Below are positions 1 through 9,716 of a stretch of DNA of 64,000 nucleotides, piece after piece. The stretch's first letter is position 1, and every line of letters starts with the position of its first letter. The DNA is taken from NCBI GenBank assembly GCA_051880615.1, contig JBJEOH010000059.1, forward strand, positions 23,736-87,735. Direction: 5' to 3'. This DNA comes from UBA7067 sp051880615 (GTDB lineage: Bacteria > Bacillota > Clostridia > Oscillospirales > Acutalibacteraceae). The notes beneath the pieces were generated by a model. The model saw nothing but the letters and a program-made list of their open reading frames with translations, did no database searches and was not told where the DNA came from. The position numbers and the translations under genes were made by a program.

Positions 1-112
1 AAGCTTCTCTTTTGCGAACTTCAGCAATGACGCCTGCTCTGGCACACTGCTTCTTAAATCTTCTGAGTGCGCTTTCCAGAGACTCGTTGTCTTTAATTCT
101 GATTTCTGCCAT
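1..112 (-). CDS. rpsU: 30S ribosomal protein S21, 3' part cut by window edge
   Basis: The first 37 codons of ribosomal protein S21, a small basic protein of the 30S platform near the 3' end of 16S rRNA. The visible N-terminus (MAEIRIKDNESLESALRRFK, then KQCARAGV) is typical of the family. The rest lies beyond position 1. A strong GGGAGGG ribosome site precedes the ATG. A sigma-A promoter lies at 169-198, so rpsU starts its own transcript downstream of leuS. Confidence 0.93.
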   Translation of the reverse strand, partial: MAEIRIKDNESLESALRRFKKQCARAGVIAEVRKREA

Positions 113-168
113 TTATCTTCCCTCCCATCCGCCACACGGCAGGGGTTAATCGCATAATTGCAAAATAA

Positions 169-198
169 ATTATACTATATTTATCCTGCAAATGTCAA
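169..198 (-). promoter_or_regulatory. sigma-A promoter of rpsU
   Basis: On the minus strand, TTGACA (193-198) and TATAAT (169-174) are separated by 18 bases and lie about 60 bases upstream of the rpsU start codon. Both hexamers match consensus exactly. No terminator is evident between leuS and this promoter. Confidence 0.85.
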
Positions 199-235
199 GC
201 AATTTATTCACAAATCGACTGTAATTTGCAGATTT

Positions 236-2644
236 TTATTTAGCGACAATATTTACGAGCTTTCCGGGCACATAAATCTCTTTTATGATATTTTTACCCT
301 CAATCAAAGGCGCAACCTTTTCGTCAGATTTAGCCTTTGACAAAACATCATTCTTATCAGCGTCAACTGCAATCGTAAGTCTTGTTTTGATTTTACCGTT
401 TACCTGTACGGCGATTTCAACAGTATCGTCCTTACACTTACTCTCGTCATACTCAGGCCACTTCTGCTGTGCTACCAAGCCCTCGCCGAGCTTGCACACG
501 CTCCAGATTTCCTCGGTAATATGCGGAGCAAACGGATTAAGAAGAAGTGTAAATGTCGCAAGCTCTTTTCTGTTAATTTTACCCTGAGCTGCAACATCAT
601 TCATAAGTGCCATCAACGCGGCAATAGCGGTATTGAACTTGATGTTTTCGATATCATCAGAAACCTTTTTGATTGTCTTGTGGAATGAGCTTTCAAGCTC
701 TTTGCTGTACTCATCACCGTCAACAAGAATATCCTGAAGAGAGAAGTATCTTTCGAGGAAACGACGGCAGCCTCTGATGCTTGCAGGGCTCCACGGAGCG
801 GCTTTTTCAAAATCACCGATGAACATTTCATAAAGACGCATTGTGTCAGCGCCGTACTCGTTGACAATATCATCCGGATTTACAACATTGCCCCTTGACT
901 TACTCATCTTTTCGCCGTTCTCACCGAGAATCATACCGTGACTTGTGCGCTTTGCGTACGGCTCTTTTGTCGGAACAACTCCGATATCGTAAAGGAACTT
1001 ATGCCAGAAGCGGCTGTAAAGAAGGTGGAGAGTTGTGTGCTCCATACCGCCGTTATACCAGTCAACAGGCGACCAATACTCCAAAGCCTCTTTTGAAGCA
1101 AGTGCCTCCTTGTTGTGCGGATCCATATATCTCAGATAATACCAAGATGAACCTGCCCACTGAGGCATTGTATCGGTTTCTCTGTGAGCCTTTCCGCCGC
1201 ACTTAGGACAGGTTGTTTCAACCCAATCCGTCATATTTGCAAGCGGTGATTCACCGTTTTCTGTCGGCTCGTAGGACTCAACCATCGGCAGTGTAAGCGG
1301 AAGCTCGCTTTCGTCAATCGGAACATATCCGCACTTGTCACAGTGAACAACAGGGATAGGCTCGCCCCAATAACGCTGGCGGGAGAACACCCAGTCACGA
1401 AGCTTGTAATTTACCTTCTGCTTGCCTACTCCCTTTTCGGTCAGCCATTCTATTATTTTAACCTTTGCCTGCTCAACGCTCAAGCCGTCAAGCATACCCG
1501 AATTCACCATAATACCTGTTGCGCAGTCGGTAAATGCCTCGTTCTGAACATCGCCGCCCTTAACAACCTCGATAATCGGCAAATCAAACTTCTTTGCAAA
1601 CTCCCAGTCACGCGTATCGTGAGCAGGAACAGCCATAATTGCTCCTGTGCCGTAGGAAACAAGAACATAGTCGGAGATGAAAATCGGGATTTCTCTGCCG
1701 TTTACAGGGTTAATTGCCGTAACCCCGTCAAGCTTCACGCCTGTTTTGTCCTTGGCTACCTCTGTACGCTCAAAGTCAGACTTTCGCGCAGCCTCCTGCT
1801 GATAGGCTCTGATTTCATCCATATTCTTAAGAGTGTCGCTCCATTGTTCAATAAGAGGATGCTCAGGAGAGATAACCATATATGTAGCGCCGAAGAGCGT
1901 GTCGGGTCTGGTAGTGTAGATTGTCAGCTTGTCGCCCGTTGAGGTTTCAAAGTCAACTTCAGCACCTGTTGATCGACCAATCCAGTTCTTCTGCTGCGCC
2001 TTTACTCTTTCGGGATAGTCAACAAGGTCAAGGTCATCAATAAGTCTGTCGGCGTATGCTGTGATTTTAAGCATCCACTGCGACTTAACCTTTCTTACAA
2101 CCTCGCTGCCGCAACGCTCACAAACACCGTTGACAACCTCTTCGTTAGCAAGAACACACTTACAGGAGGTACACCAGTTTACAGCCATTTCCTTTTTATA
2201 GGCAAGACCTTTCTTGAGAAGCTGAAGGAAAATCCACTGCGTCCACTTATAATATTCAGGGTCGGTTGTGTTGATTTCACGGCTCCAGTCAAAGGAAATA
2301 CCGAGCGACTGAATCTGCTCCTTAAAATGAGCTATATTGTTCTTTGTTACAATTTCAGGGTGAATGTGGTTTTTAATAGCGTAGTTCTCTGTCGGCAGTC
2401 CGAAAGCGTCCCAACCAATAGGATAAAGCACATTATAGCCCTGAAGTCTGCGCTTTCTTGCAACAGTGTCAAGTGCGGTGTACGGTCTTGGGTGACCTAC
2501 ATGAAGACCCTGTCCTGACGGATAAGGGAACTCGATAAGAGCGAAGAACTTTTCCTTATCGCTGTTTTCCTCTGCGTGAAAAACACCTGCGTCCTCCCAC
2601 ACCTTTTGCCATTTTGGTTCAATAGATTTATGATCGTATTTCAA
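236..2644 (-). CDS. leuS: Leucyl-tRNA synthetase
   Basis: Class I aminoacyl-tRNA synthetase that charges tRNA-Leu; cytoplasmic. The 802 residues fit a bacterial LeuRS. HIGH is HVGH at residues 48-51 and KMSKS is exact at 579-583. The CP1 editing domain carries TIYTTRPDTLFGA. Two Cys4 knuckles are visible, one near residue 160 (CTSCKC and CERCGS) and one before the catalytic C-terminal half (CDKCGY and CPKCGG). It is the last gene of a tightly packed minus-strand series, 22 bases after rsfS. There is no T-box or own leader, so expression probably follows the upstream genes. The order yhbY-nadD-yqeK-rsfS-leuS is common in Clostridia. Confidence 0.97.
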   Translation of the reverse strand: MKYDHKSIEPKWQKVWEDAGVFHAEENSDKEKFFALIEFPYPSGQGLHVGHPRPYTALDTVARKRRLQGYNVLYPIGWDAFGLPTENYAIKNHIHPEIVTKNNIAHFKEQIQSLGISFDWSREINTTDPEYYKWTQWIFLQLLKKGLAYKKEMAVNWCTSCKCVLANEEVVNGVCERCGSEVVRKVKSQWMLKITAYADRLIDDLDLVDYPERVKAQQKNWIGRSTGAEVDFETSTGDKLTIYTTRPDTLFGATYMVISPEHPLIEQWSDTLKNMDEIRAYQQEAARKSDFERTEVAKDKTGVKLDGVTAINPVNGREIPIFISDYVLVSYGTGAIMAVPAHDTRDWEFAKKFDLPIIEVVKGGDVQNEAFTDCATGIMVNSGMLDGLSVEQAKVKIIEWLTEKGVGKQKVNYKLRDWVFSRQRYWGEPIPVVHCDKCGYVPIDESELPLTLPMVESYEPTENGESPLANMTDWVETTCPKCGGKAHRETDTMPQWAGSSWYYLRYMDPHNKEALASKEALEYWSPVDWYNGGMEHTTLHLLYSRFWHKFLYDIGVVPTKEPYAKRTSHGMILGENGEKMSKSRGNVVNPDDIVNEYGADTMRLYEMFIGDFEKAAPWSPASIRGCRRFLERYFSLQDILVDGDEYSKELESSFHKTIKKVSDDIENIKFNTAIAALMALMNDVAAQGKINRKELATFTLLLNPFAPHITEEIWSVCKLGEGLVAQQKWPEYDESKCKDDTVEIAVQVNGKIKTRLTIAVDADKNDVLSKAKSDEKVAPLIEGKNIIKEIYVPGKLVNIVAK

Positions 2645-2666
2645 AGCAATCCCTCCGAATAGATAC

Positions 2667-3035
2667 TTATATTTCTTTTAAAATGTCTGAAATATCAACC
2701 TCTGTGCCGTCCTGCCACAGTCTTTCAAGATCATAGAATTCACGAGCTTCCTCAGAGAAAACATGAACTATAACATCAACATAGTCAAGCAGAATCCAGC
2801 TGTCGTTGCGGTGTCCCTCAATATGGCTTACTGATACACCTGCCTCATCAAGCTTGTACTCTACCTCTTCAGCCATTGCCTTAATCTGCGTACTGTTAGT
2901 ACCAGCGGCAATAACCATATAGTCTGCAAGCGTTGAAACAGCGTCAATTTTAATAAGTCTTATATCGTGACCTTTCTTTCCGTCAAGCGCCTTTGCGGCG
3001 ATTTTTGCAGTTTCTAATGATGTCAAATTTTTCAC
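2667..3035 (-). CDS. rsfS: Ribosome silencing factor RsfS
   Basis: Iojap/YbeB family protein that binds L14 and blocks subunit joining under nutrient limitation. At 122 residues it is the normal length and contains the family core DYVDVIVHVFSEEAREFYDL followed by ERLW. The start codon is one base from the yqeK stop, so translation is probably coupled. It keeps its standard place between yqeK and leuS. Confidence 0.95.
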   Translation of the reverse strand: MKNLTSLETAKIAAKALDGKKGHDIRLIKIDAVSTLADYMVIAAGTNSTQIKAMAEEVEYKLDEAGVSVSHIEGHRNDSWILLDYVDVIVHVFSEEAREFYDLERLWQDGTEVDISDILKEI

Positions 3036-3036
3036 C

Positions 3037-3606
3037 TCAAAATGTGTAATTAATTGTTATATCGTTATAGCAGTCTATGGCATTGGGGTCGATAACACGC
3101 TCACGCTTGACTAAATCTGAAATCGTAAACGAGAGACCGTAATGCATAGCCTCCTCTAAGCTTTTTCTTGATTTTTTTCTCATAATTTCAACGCCGTTGT
3201 AGTCACGCTCTTCACTTGTGAAATCTGCAACAAAAATGATTTTTTCAAGCGTACTCATTCCTGCCCTGCCCGAGGTATGATAGCGAACGGCATTGATTAT
3301 ATCCTCATCGGTAATTCCAAGCTCTGACTGAATATACGCCGCACCCGAAAGAGAGTGCCAAAGCTTTGGTGATGAAAGCTGCAATTTAGTGAGTATTATA
3401 CCATTTTTCTCCATGATTTGCAACTGCTCTTCATTCGGGGTTTCCTTGGTAATATCGTGCAATATTCCGGCAAGCTCTGCCTTTTCGGTATCCTCTCCGT
3501 ATAGCTTTGCGAGCTTCACCGCTTCCTTAGCCACATTCTCGCTGTGGGTAAAGCGCTTTTCACCCATTCTTGACTTTACGAGCTTTTTATATTCCTTGAA
3601 AGTCAT
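3037..3606 (-). CDS. yqeK: HD-domain Ap4A hydrolase YqeK
   Basis: HD-superfamily phosphohydrolase; YqeK members split diadenosine tetraphosphate (Ap4A) symmetrically into two ADP. The metal ligands are visible: His in HSENVAKEA near residue 22, HD in GILHDITKE, a His near LWHSLSG, and RYHTSG further on. The open frame extends upstream, but I chose the ATG at 3606 because GGAGGT lies exactly 6 bases before it and the protein then starts MTFKEYKKLV. That gives 189 residues, normal for the family. It lies between nadD and rsfS. Confidence 0.92.
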   Translation of the reverse strand: MTFKEYKKLVKSRMGEKRFTHSENVAKEAVKLAKLYGEDTEKAELAGILHDITKETPNEEQLQIMEKNGIILTKLQLSSPKLWHSLSGAAYIQSELGITDEDIINAVRYHTSGRAGMSTLEKIIFVADFTSEERDYNGVEIMRKKSRKSLEEAMHYGLSFTISDLVKRERVIDPNAIDCYNDITINYTF

Positions 3607-3627
3607 AATGATACCTCCAATCAAACA

Positions 3628-4227
3628 TCATATATATAATCCGTTACGATTAATATAATCATATACTTCCGGTACGACAAGGTCTTTTACTGATTCACCT
3701 GATTTAACGGACTTTCTCACCTGAGTGGAGGAAACGGTCATTACCCTGTCATTGAGAATAACGCTTTCACATCCGAAACGCTTTAAAAAGCGAGAGTGAT
3801 TTTCAAGCATAGCGATATCGTCGCTGTTTCGTGAAATTGTGCAAACCTTTGCAAGTGAGCATATTTGCTCGGGCTGATACCAGCTTTGCAGTGACATATA
3901 CATATCAGCACCGATAATGAGGTGCAATACACTGTCGGGATAAATCTTTTTTAAGGCTTTGAGCGTATCAACAGTATAACTGCTGCCGCCTCGATTTATT
4001 TCAATATTGCTCACTTGAATTTTAGGATTATATTTTTCAAGCAGCTTGCACATATTGAGCCTGTGCTTTGGAGAAGCCATTTCATTTGCGGCTTTATGAG
4101 GCGGTGAAAACACGGGCACAAGCAGGAGTGTATCAAGCATTAATTCTTCTATAAAAGCCTGTGCAAGCTGCAAATGCCCTATATGCGGCGGATTGAAGCT
4201 GCCGCCAAACATTGCGATTTTTTTCAT
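3628..4227 (-). CDS. nadD: Nicotinate-mononucleotide adenylyltransferase
   Basis: Makes nicotinate adenine dinucleotide from NaMN and ATP, a step of NAD synthesis. The nucleotidyltransferase signature GGSFNPPHIGH is at residues 8-18, and the C-terminal SSTQVR box that binds ATP phosphate is present. The open frame runs about 52 codons further upstream into yhbY, but that extension is a shadow of yhbY in another frame. The ATG at 4227, directly before KKIAMFGGSF, is the true start and gives 199 residues. The gene starts one base after the yhbY stop, so translation is probably coupled. Confidence 0.95.
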   Translation of the reverse strand: MKKIAMFGGSFNPPHIGHLQLAQAFIEELMLDTLLLVPVFSPPHKAANEMASPKHRLNMCKLLEKYNPKIQVSNIEINRGGSSYTVDTLKALKKIYPDSVLHLIIGADMYMSLQSWYQPEQICSLAKVCTISRNSDDIAMLENHSRFLKRFGCESVILNDRVMTVSSTQVRKSVKSGESVKDLVVPEVYDYINRNGLYI

Positions 4228-4228
4228 A

Positions 4229-4534
4229 TTATTTTTTTTTCGCCTTTGGAAGCTCAATCTTCGGTTCTTTTTCGTTACGCTTATAAAGTACAAATTTTGT
4301 GCCGATAACCTGCACAACCTCCGCATTGATTTCAGCGGATATTTCTTCCGCAGCCTCCCTTGGGGTAATTCCTGCGCTTTCAAGCACCTTGCCCTTGATA
4401 AGTTCTCTTTTTTTAATAGCGTCTGACGCCTGCTTTATTATCTGCTCGTTCATTCCGCCCTTACCTACCATCAGTATGGTATCTTCACTTGTAGCGAGTG
4501 AACGAAGAAAAGCTCTTTGTTTGCTGTTTAACAT
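4229..4534 (-). CDS. yhbY: Ribosome assembly RNA-binding protein YhbY (CRM domain)
   Basis: Small CRM-domain protein (101 residues) that associates with pre-50S particles. The GKGGMNEQII loop (the GxxG-like RNA-binding loop) and the later lysine-rich tail are typical. The ribosome site AGGAC precedes the ATG. It lies between rdgB and nadD in the housekeeping run. Confidence 0.93.
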   Translation of the reverse strand: MLNSKQRAFLRSLATSEDTILMVGKGGMNEQIIKQASDAIKKRELIKGKVLESAGITPREAAEEISAEINAEVVQVIGTKFVLYKRNEKEPKIELPKAKKK

Positions 4535-4553
4535 ATATTGTCCTCATTTCAAT

Positions 4554-5150
4554 TCATTTTAATCGTTTCATCAATTCTTCTTTAAGCGCTCTGAGGGCGT
4601 TTCCCCTATGGCTTATTTTGTCCTTTTCCTCTGACGAAAGCTGAGCAAAGCTTTTGTCGCCGTCTATAATAAACACAGGGTCATAGCCAAAGCCGCCGTC
4701 ACCTTTCGGCTCAAAAGCTATTGTGCCGCAGCATTTGCCGCTGACCTCAATCATACTGCCGTCCTCTAAAATACAACAGATTGAGCAGACAAAAGAGGCG
4801 GTTCTGTCCTTTTCAGGAACTCCCTTAAGCTCGGACAAAAGCTTATTTATTTTATCGCTGTCAGATGCACCCTGCCCTGCGTATCTTGCCGAATAAACTC
4901 CGGGAGCACCGTTTAATGCATCAACCGTCAAGCCCGAATCATCGGCTATAGATGGCATATTGCACCTTTCAAACGCGGCTTTTGCCTTAATCCTTGCGTT
5001 TTCGGCAAAGGTTGTGCCTGTTTCTTCAACATCACATAAATCAATTCCGGCTTGCTTTGCGGTTAATGCGGATATTCCAAGCGGATTTAATATCCTTTCA
5101 AGCTCCAAAACCTTATGCGCATTATTCGAGGCGATAATAAAGCTTTTCAT
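4554..5150 (-). CDS. rdgB: XTP/dITP diphosphatase (RdgB/HAM1)
   Basis: Removes non-canonical purine nucleotides (XTP, ITP, dITP) from the pool by releasing pyrophosphate. Family motifs in order: SNNAHKVLELE at the N-terminus, ADDSGLTVDALNGAPGVYSA with catalytic Asp, FGYDPVF, and SHRGNALRAL at the C-terminus. The length of 198 residues is normal. AAAGGA precedes the ATG. It lies between ftsY and yhbY with short gaps. Confidence 0.95.
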   Translation of the reverse strand: MKSFIIASNNAHKVLELERILNPLGISALTAKQAGIDLCDVEETGTTFAENARIKAKAAFERCNMPSIADDSGLTVDALNGAPGVYSARYAGQGASDSDKINKLLSELKGVPEKDRTASFVCSICCILEDGSMIEVSGKCCGTIAFEPKGDGGFGYDPVFIIDGDKSFAQLSSEEKDKISHRGNALRALKEELMKRLK

Positions 5151-5170
5151 ATAGTATTTCCTTTCAGGGT

Positions 5171-6088
5171 TTAGTCGTCGTCTCTTGCAAAAAGAGCCTT
5201 TGCAAAGTCGTCACTGTTAAACGGCTGCAAATCGTCTATCTGCTCGCCTACACCGATGTATTTAACGGGAACATCAAGCTCCTCTTTAATAGAAAGCACA
5301 ACACCGCCCTTGGCTGTGCCGTCAAGCTTTGTGAGCACAATACCGGTGATACCTGCCGCATTTTTAAATTCTCTTGCCTGATTGACTGCATTCTGTCCTG
5401 TTGTTGCGTCGAGAATAAGTAGATATTCCTTATCCGCACCGGGCAGCTCACGGTCAATAATTCTGCTGATTTTTGACAGCTCGTCCATAAGATGCTTTTT
5501 ATTATGAAGCCTGCCTGCTGTGTCGCAGATTATAACATCTGCTCCCTTTGCCTTTGCAGAGGAAATTGCGTCAAATACTACAGCTGCAGGGTCTGAGCCT
5601 TCGTTTTGCTTTACTATTTCACATTTGCAGCGGTCAGCCCATATTTCAAGCTGGTCGATAGCCGCTGCACGGAAGGTATCAGCCGCCGCAAGCAAAACTC
5701 TTTTGCCTTCAAGGCGCAGATTATTTGCAAGCTTGCCGATAGTTGTTGTTTTGCCGACGCCGTTTACACCGATAACAAGTATGACTGACGGCTTTGTGTT
5801 GAGGTTCAGCTCCTCGCCGCCTCTGAGCATCTCGGCAACTGTTTCCTCTAAAAGTCGGTGAATTTCATTCGGGTCTTTTATCCCCTGCTTTTTAACCTTT
5901 TTTCTAAGCTCGTCTGTTATTTTAGTCGCGGTTGCAATACCTACATCGCCCATAACAAGCAGCTCTTCAAGCTCCTCGAAAAGCTCCTCGTCAATTTTGG
6001 TAAAGGACTTGAGCATTGAGTCAATCTGACCGACAACCGTATCTCTTGTCTTTTTAAGTCCCTCTTTTATTTTACTGAAAAAGCCCAT
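5171..6088 (-). CDS. ftsY: Signal recognition particle receptor FtsY
   Basis: SRP-family GTPase that docks ribosome-SRP complexes at the membrane. The NG domain is complete: helical N domain at residues 1-90, then P-loop GVNGVGKTTT, DTAGR, and TKLDGTAKGG. At 305 residues it lacks the long acidic A domain of E. coli FtsY, as usual in Firmicutes; the N-terminal amphipathic helix (MGFFSKIKEGLKK) probably contacts lipid. It follows smc with an 17-base gap, the classic rnc-smc-ftsY order. Confidence 0.96.
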   Translation of the reverse strand: MGFFSKIKEGLKKTRDTVVGQIDSMLKSFTKIDEELFEELEELLVMGDVGIATATKITDELRKKVKKQGIKDPNEIHRLLEETVAEMLRGGEELNLNTKPSVILVIGVNGVGKTTTIGKLANNLRLEGKRVLLAAADTFRAAAIDQLEIWADRCKCEIVKQNEGSDPAAVVFDAISSAKAKGADVIICDTAGRLHNKKHLMDELSKISRIIDRELPGADKEYLLILDATTGQNAVNQAREFKNAAGITGIVLTKLDGTAKGGVVLSIKEELDVPVKYIGVGEQIDDLQPFNSDDFAKALFARDDD

Positions 6089-6105
6089 TTATATCATTCC
6101 TTTAT

Positions 6106-9100
6106 TTATTTTACTCCCGCTGCCTGCGAAATCTCGGTAGAGTGCATTTCAAGAAGCTTTGACACACCCTTGTCCTGCATTGTTACGCCGTAGAGTACAT
6201 CTGCCTCTTCCATTGTTCCTCTTCTGTGTGTAATCAGTATAAACTGGGTTCTGTCATTCATATTTCTTAGGTATGAGGCAAAGCGATAAACATTGACATC
6301 GTCAAGAGCCGCCTCAATCTCGTCCATAACACAGAACGGTGCAGGGCTTACCTTCATTATAGCAAAATACAGCGCGATTGCAACAAGAGCTTTTTCTCCG
6401 CCCGACAGTGACTCAAGATGCATAACGATTTTTCCCGGCGGATGAACATTGATGTCAATTCCGCTTTGCAGAATATCGTCCGGGTTTGAAAGCTCAAGGA
6501 ATGCGTCACCGCCACCGAAAAGCTCCTTGAAGGTTGCCTTGAAGTGCTCGTTAATTTTTTCAAATCGTTCAACAAAAAGCTCCTGCATCTGCTTTGTGAG
6601 GTCGTTTATAAGCCTTAAGATTTCACTTCTCGATTTTTCAACATCGCTTACCTGCGCGCTTAAGAATTCATAACGCTCAGACACCTCTTTGTATTCCTCA
6701 ATAGCTCCGACATTTACAGAACCGAGAGCTTTAATCTTGTTTTTCAGCTCGTTGAGTCTTTTTCTGGCTGTCGCAACATCTTCAAGCGGCTTTACGGTTT
6801 GCTCAGCCTCACGCCTTGTAAGCTCGTACTCCTCCCAGAGCTTTGAGATAATATCGTCATACTGCTTTTGCAGGTTCATCTTGCGTTCCTCAAGACGGGC
6901 AAGCTCTCTGCCTGAAAGCTCCTTTTCGTTTATCTTTTCCTTTTCCAAACGCCTTAAGTCAGCGCTCGCCTTTTCAAGATTCATTCTCTCCTGATTGAGC
7001 GAGGTTATCTTCTCATTTTTAGCTTTAATATCTGCTGTAAATTGCTCTATTTCAGAAGTAAGCTCGTCAATCTGCTGCTGAATACTGATGTTCTTTTCCT
7101 TATACAGCTCAATATCGGCAATCAGACTTTTCTTTCTTACCTCCTGTGTATTTCCTGTGCTTAACGCAAGGTTAATTTCAGCGTTCAGCGCTTCAATGTC
7201 CTTATCAAGTGAAACTCTCTTAAGGTTCAGATCCTGAAGCTGCTCCGAAATTTCCTCACGCTGTCTTGAATACTCCTCGCCTGTTCCTGCGATTTCCTTT
7301 GATTTTTCTTCTATTTCACTTATTTGTTTATTTATCTTTTCAAGCTCCTGCGTTGCGCTGTTTGCATCTACAAGCAGTGTTTTGGCTTTGCTTGTTCGGG
7401 TTTTCAGCTCTGCTTCATATTCGGCAAGAGCAGTGACCTCGCCGTCGTATTCATTTTTGCAGGCGGCAGCTTCGGCTTCAAGCCTGATCTGCTGTTCCTT
7501 AAGCTTTGCGAGGCTATCCTGAAATACGGTTATTTCTGCCTCGTCCTTTTGAATATCGGATACCGTCTGATTGTATTTTTTGGTAGCCTCGTCCTGCATT
7601 TTTGTAAGCTCAATATCGTGCTGTTTAAGGCTTTCAATCTCGCTAACACGACTTAAAAGACCAGACTTTCTCGCAAGTGAGCCTCCTGTGAGTGAACCGC
7701 CTGCGTTGACTACCTGACCGTCGAGAGTTACAACCTTAAATCTGTAAGAATGCTGCTTGGCTATTTTAACTGCACAGTTCAAATCCTCGGCTATTACTAT
7801 TCTTCCGAGCAGAGAGCTTAAAATACCGCTGTATTCGGGAGCACACGAACACAGAGTCTGCGCAATACCGATAAATCCCTCACAGCGATCAAGCCCGCTT
7901 TCATTAAGGCTTTTGCCCTTGATTGTTGTCATTGGCAAAAATGTACAACGACCTCCGTCACGCTTTTTAAGCATATTTATAGCCGATTTTGCATCGTTTT
8001 CTGTGCCTGTTACTATGTTCTGCATTGCAGCACCCAAAGCGGTTTCGATTGCAACCGTGTATTCCTTCGGCACCTGAATAACCCTTGACACAGGCCCGTG
8101 AATACCGCTGAGAGTGCCGCGCTCGCTTTCTTTCATAACAATTTTTACGCTGTGGTTAAAGCCCTCAAGGTTTTTCTCCAAATCCTCAAGAAGCTTAATT
8201 CTGCGTCGGTTTTCAAGAGTATCAAGCACAAGCTTGTCCGCAAGCTTTTTATCACTTTCAGCCCTATTTTTCTTGGATTCTATTCTTAGCTTCAAGCCGC
8301 TGCAGGAATTATTGAGAGATATAAGCTTATCTGCATACTCCTTTTCCCTGCGTTTATAGTCATCAAGCATAGCCGACAAATCTTCGATCGTCTTATTTAA
8401 CTCTGCTATTTCATCATTAAGACGGTTGATTCTCTCATTGTTTTCTGCAACAGAGGACGCGCTTGTCATCTGCTTAACCTTAATGTCGGCTGCTTCTGCA
8501 GTAAGCTTTGTAAGTGAAAAGCTGAGCTGCTGCATAAGCTGTGAATTTTCGCCTGTTACAAGGTTAATTTCACCGAGCCTTTGGGTAAGAGTATCGTGCT
8601 CTTTTTTAAGGCTTTCAAGCGTCTGATTTTTTTCTGCAATCTGTGATTTTTTATTTTCTATGTCCTTCCCTAAATTTGTAAAGGAGGAATCAAGCGTTGA
8701 TATTTCGCCCTCAATTCTCTTTATATTTTCATTATTATGAAATATGTTATTTTCTGCAACTGAGATAAACGAGCGTTTTTCAGCCGATTTTTCTTCAAGA
8801 AAAGAAATCTCATTTCTCACCTGCTCAATCTTTCCCGAATATTCGCCGCCCTTGAGGTAATATTCCTCTGTCTGTGCGGATATTTTGTCAAGCTCGTCAG
8901 CGGCTGCTTCGTTCTGGCTTCTTGCAATTTCTATCTTTTCCTCGTGGTCACGCAGAACACCTGCGGATTTTTCAAGGGTATCAAGCCATAAAGCTATTTC
9001 AATCTCTTTCTTTTCGGAGGAATATTCCAAAAAAGCGGTCGCCTTTTCAGACTGCTTTCTGAGCGGCTCAACACGCTCTTCAAGCTCTGATACTATATCA

Positions 9101-9675
9101 CGCAGACGCAGAAGATTCTCTTCTGCGCTTTTCAGCTTTCTTTCCGCTTCAATCTTGCGGTAGCGATAACGCGATATTCCTGCGGCTTCCTCAAATATTT
9201 CACGCCTGTCCTCGCTTTTTGAGGCAACAATGCTGTCAATTTTACCTTGACCTATCATTGAATATCCGTCTCTGCCAAGACCGGTGTCCATAAAAAGCTC
9301 GTGAATATCCTTAAGACGGACAGATGCACGGTTGATTAAATACTCGCTGTCTCCGCTTCTGTAATATCTTCTTGTAACGGCTATTTCATCGCCGTCAAAT
9401 TCAAGCGCACGATCCTTGTTATCTATTGTAAGCGTTACCTCGGCATAACCCTGCTTTTTTCTTTGGTCTGTGCCGTTAAAAACAACATCTTCCATTTTGG
9501 AGCAGCGCAGCGCTTTTGGCGACTGCTCGCCTAAAACCCAACGGATAGCGTCGCTTATATTGCTCTTTCCGCTTCCGTTAGGGCCGACAACAGCAGTTAT
9601 TCCTTTGTCAAAGCTTAATTTTGTTTTATCGGGAAAAGTCTTAAATCCCTGTATTTCAAGTGATTTTAGTAGCAC
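6106..9675 (-). CDS. smc: Chromosome segregation ATPase SMC
   Basis: Condensin subunit of 1189 residues that compacts and segregates the chromosome with ScpA and ScpB. Walker A GPNGSGKSN lies near residue 32, two long coiled coils flank a hinge at about residues 510-670, and the ABC signature LSGGEKALVAIAL and Walker B FCVMDEIEAALDD lie at the C-terminus. The start is GTG (9675), preceded by AGGTGA; it places the usual N-terminus MLLKSLEIQGFKTF. The radical SAM gene and rnc lie upstream, ftsY downstream. Confidence 0.97.
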   Translation of the reverse strand: MLLKSLEIQGFKTFPDKTKLSFDKGITAVVGPNGSGKSNISDAIRWVLGEQSPKALRCSKMEDVVFNGTDQRKKQGYAEVTLTIDNKDRALEFDGDEIAVTRRYYRSGDSEYLINRASVRLKDIHELFMDTGLGRDGYSMIGQGKIDSIVASKSEDRREIFEEAAGISRYRYRKIEAERKLKSAEENLLRLRDIVSELEERVEPLRKQSEKATAFLEYSSEKKEIEIALWLDTLEKSAGVLRDHEEKIEIARSQNEAAADELDKISAQTEEYYLKGGEYSGKIEQVRNEISFLEEKSAEKRSFISVAENNIFHNNENIKRIEGEISTLDSSFTNLGKDIENKKSQIAEKNQTLESLKKEHDTLTQRLGEINLVTGENSQLMQQLSFSLTKLTAEAADIKVKQMTSASSVAENNERINRLNDEIAELNKTIEDLSAMLDDYKRREKEYADKLISLNNSCSGLKLRIESKKNRAESDKKLADKLVLDTLENRRRIKLLEDLEKNLEGFNHSVKIVMKESERGTLSGIHGPVSRVIQVPKEYTVAIETALGAAMQNIVTGTENDAKSAINMLKKRDGGRCTFLPMTTIKGKSLNESGLDRCEGFIGIAQTLCSCAPEYSGILSSLLGRIVIAEDLNCAVKIAKQHSYRFKVVTLDGQVVNAGGSLTGGSLARKSGLLSRVSEIESLKQHDIELTKMQDEATKKYNQTVSDIQKDEAEITVFQDSLAKLKEQQIRLEAEAAACKNEYDGEVTALAEYEAELKTRTSKAKTLLVDANSATQELEKINKQISEIEEKSKEIAGTGEEYSRQREEISEQLQDLNLKRVSLDKDIEALNAEINLALSTGNTQEVRKKSLIADIELYKEKNISIQQQIDELTSEIEQFTADIKAKNEKITSLNQERMNLEKASADLRRLEKEKINEKELSGRELARLEERKMNLQKQYDDIISKLWEEYELTRREAEQTVKPLEDVATARKRLNELKNKIKALGSVNVGAIEEYKEVSERYEFLSAQVSDVEKSRSEILRLINDLTKQMQELFVERFEKINEHFKATFKELFGGGDAFLELSNPDDILQSGIDINVHPPGKIVMHLESLSGGEKALVAIALYFAIMKVSPAPFCVMDEIEAALDDVNVYRFASYLRNMNDRTQFILITHRRGTMEEADVLYGVTMQDKGVSKLLEMHSTEISQAAGVK

Positions 9676-9716
9676 TGTTTCACCTCGTTGCTAAATAGTG
9701 TAATTTTGAGTAGGTG

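Noticed and set aside
2327..2644. T-box or leader for leuS
   Set aside because: leuS starts 22 bases after rsfS and no leader or terminator lies between.
6357..9694. Many open frames opposite and out of frame within smc
   Set aside because: They lack ribosome sites and family matches and mirror the codon bias of smc.
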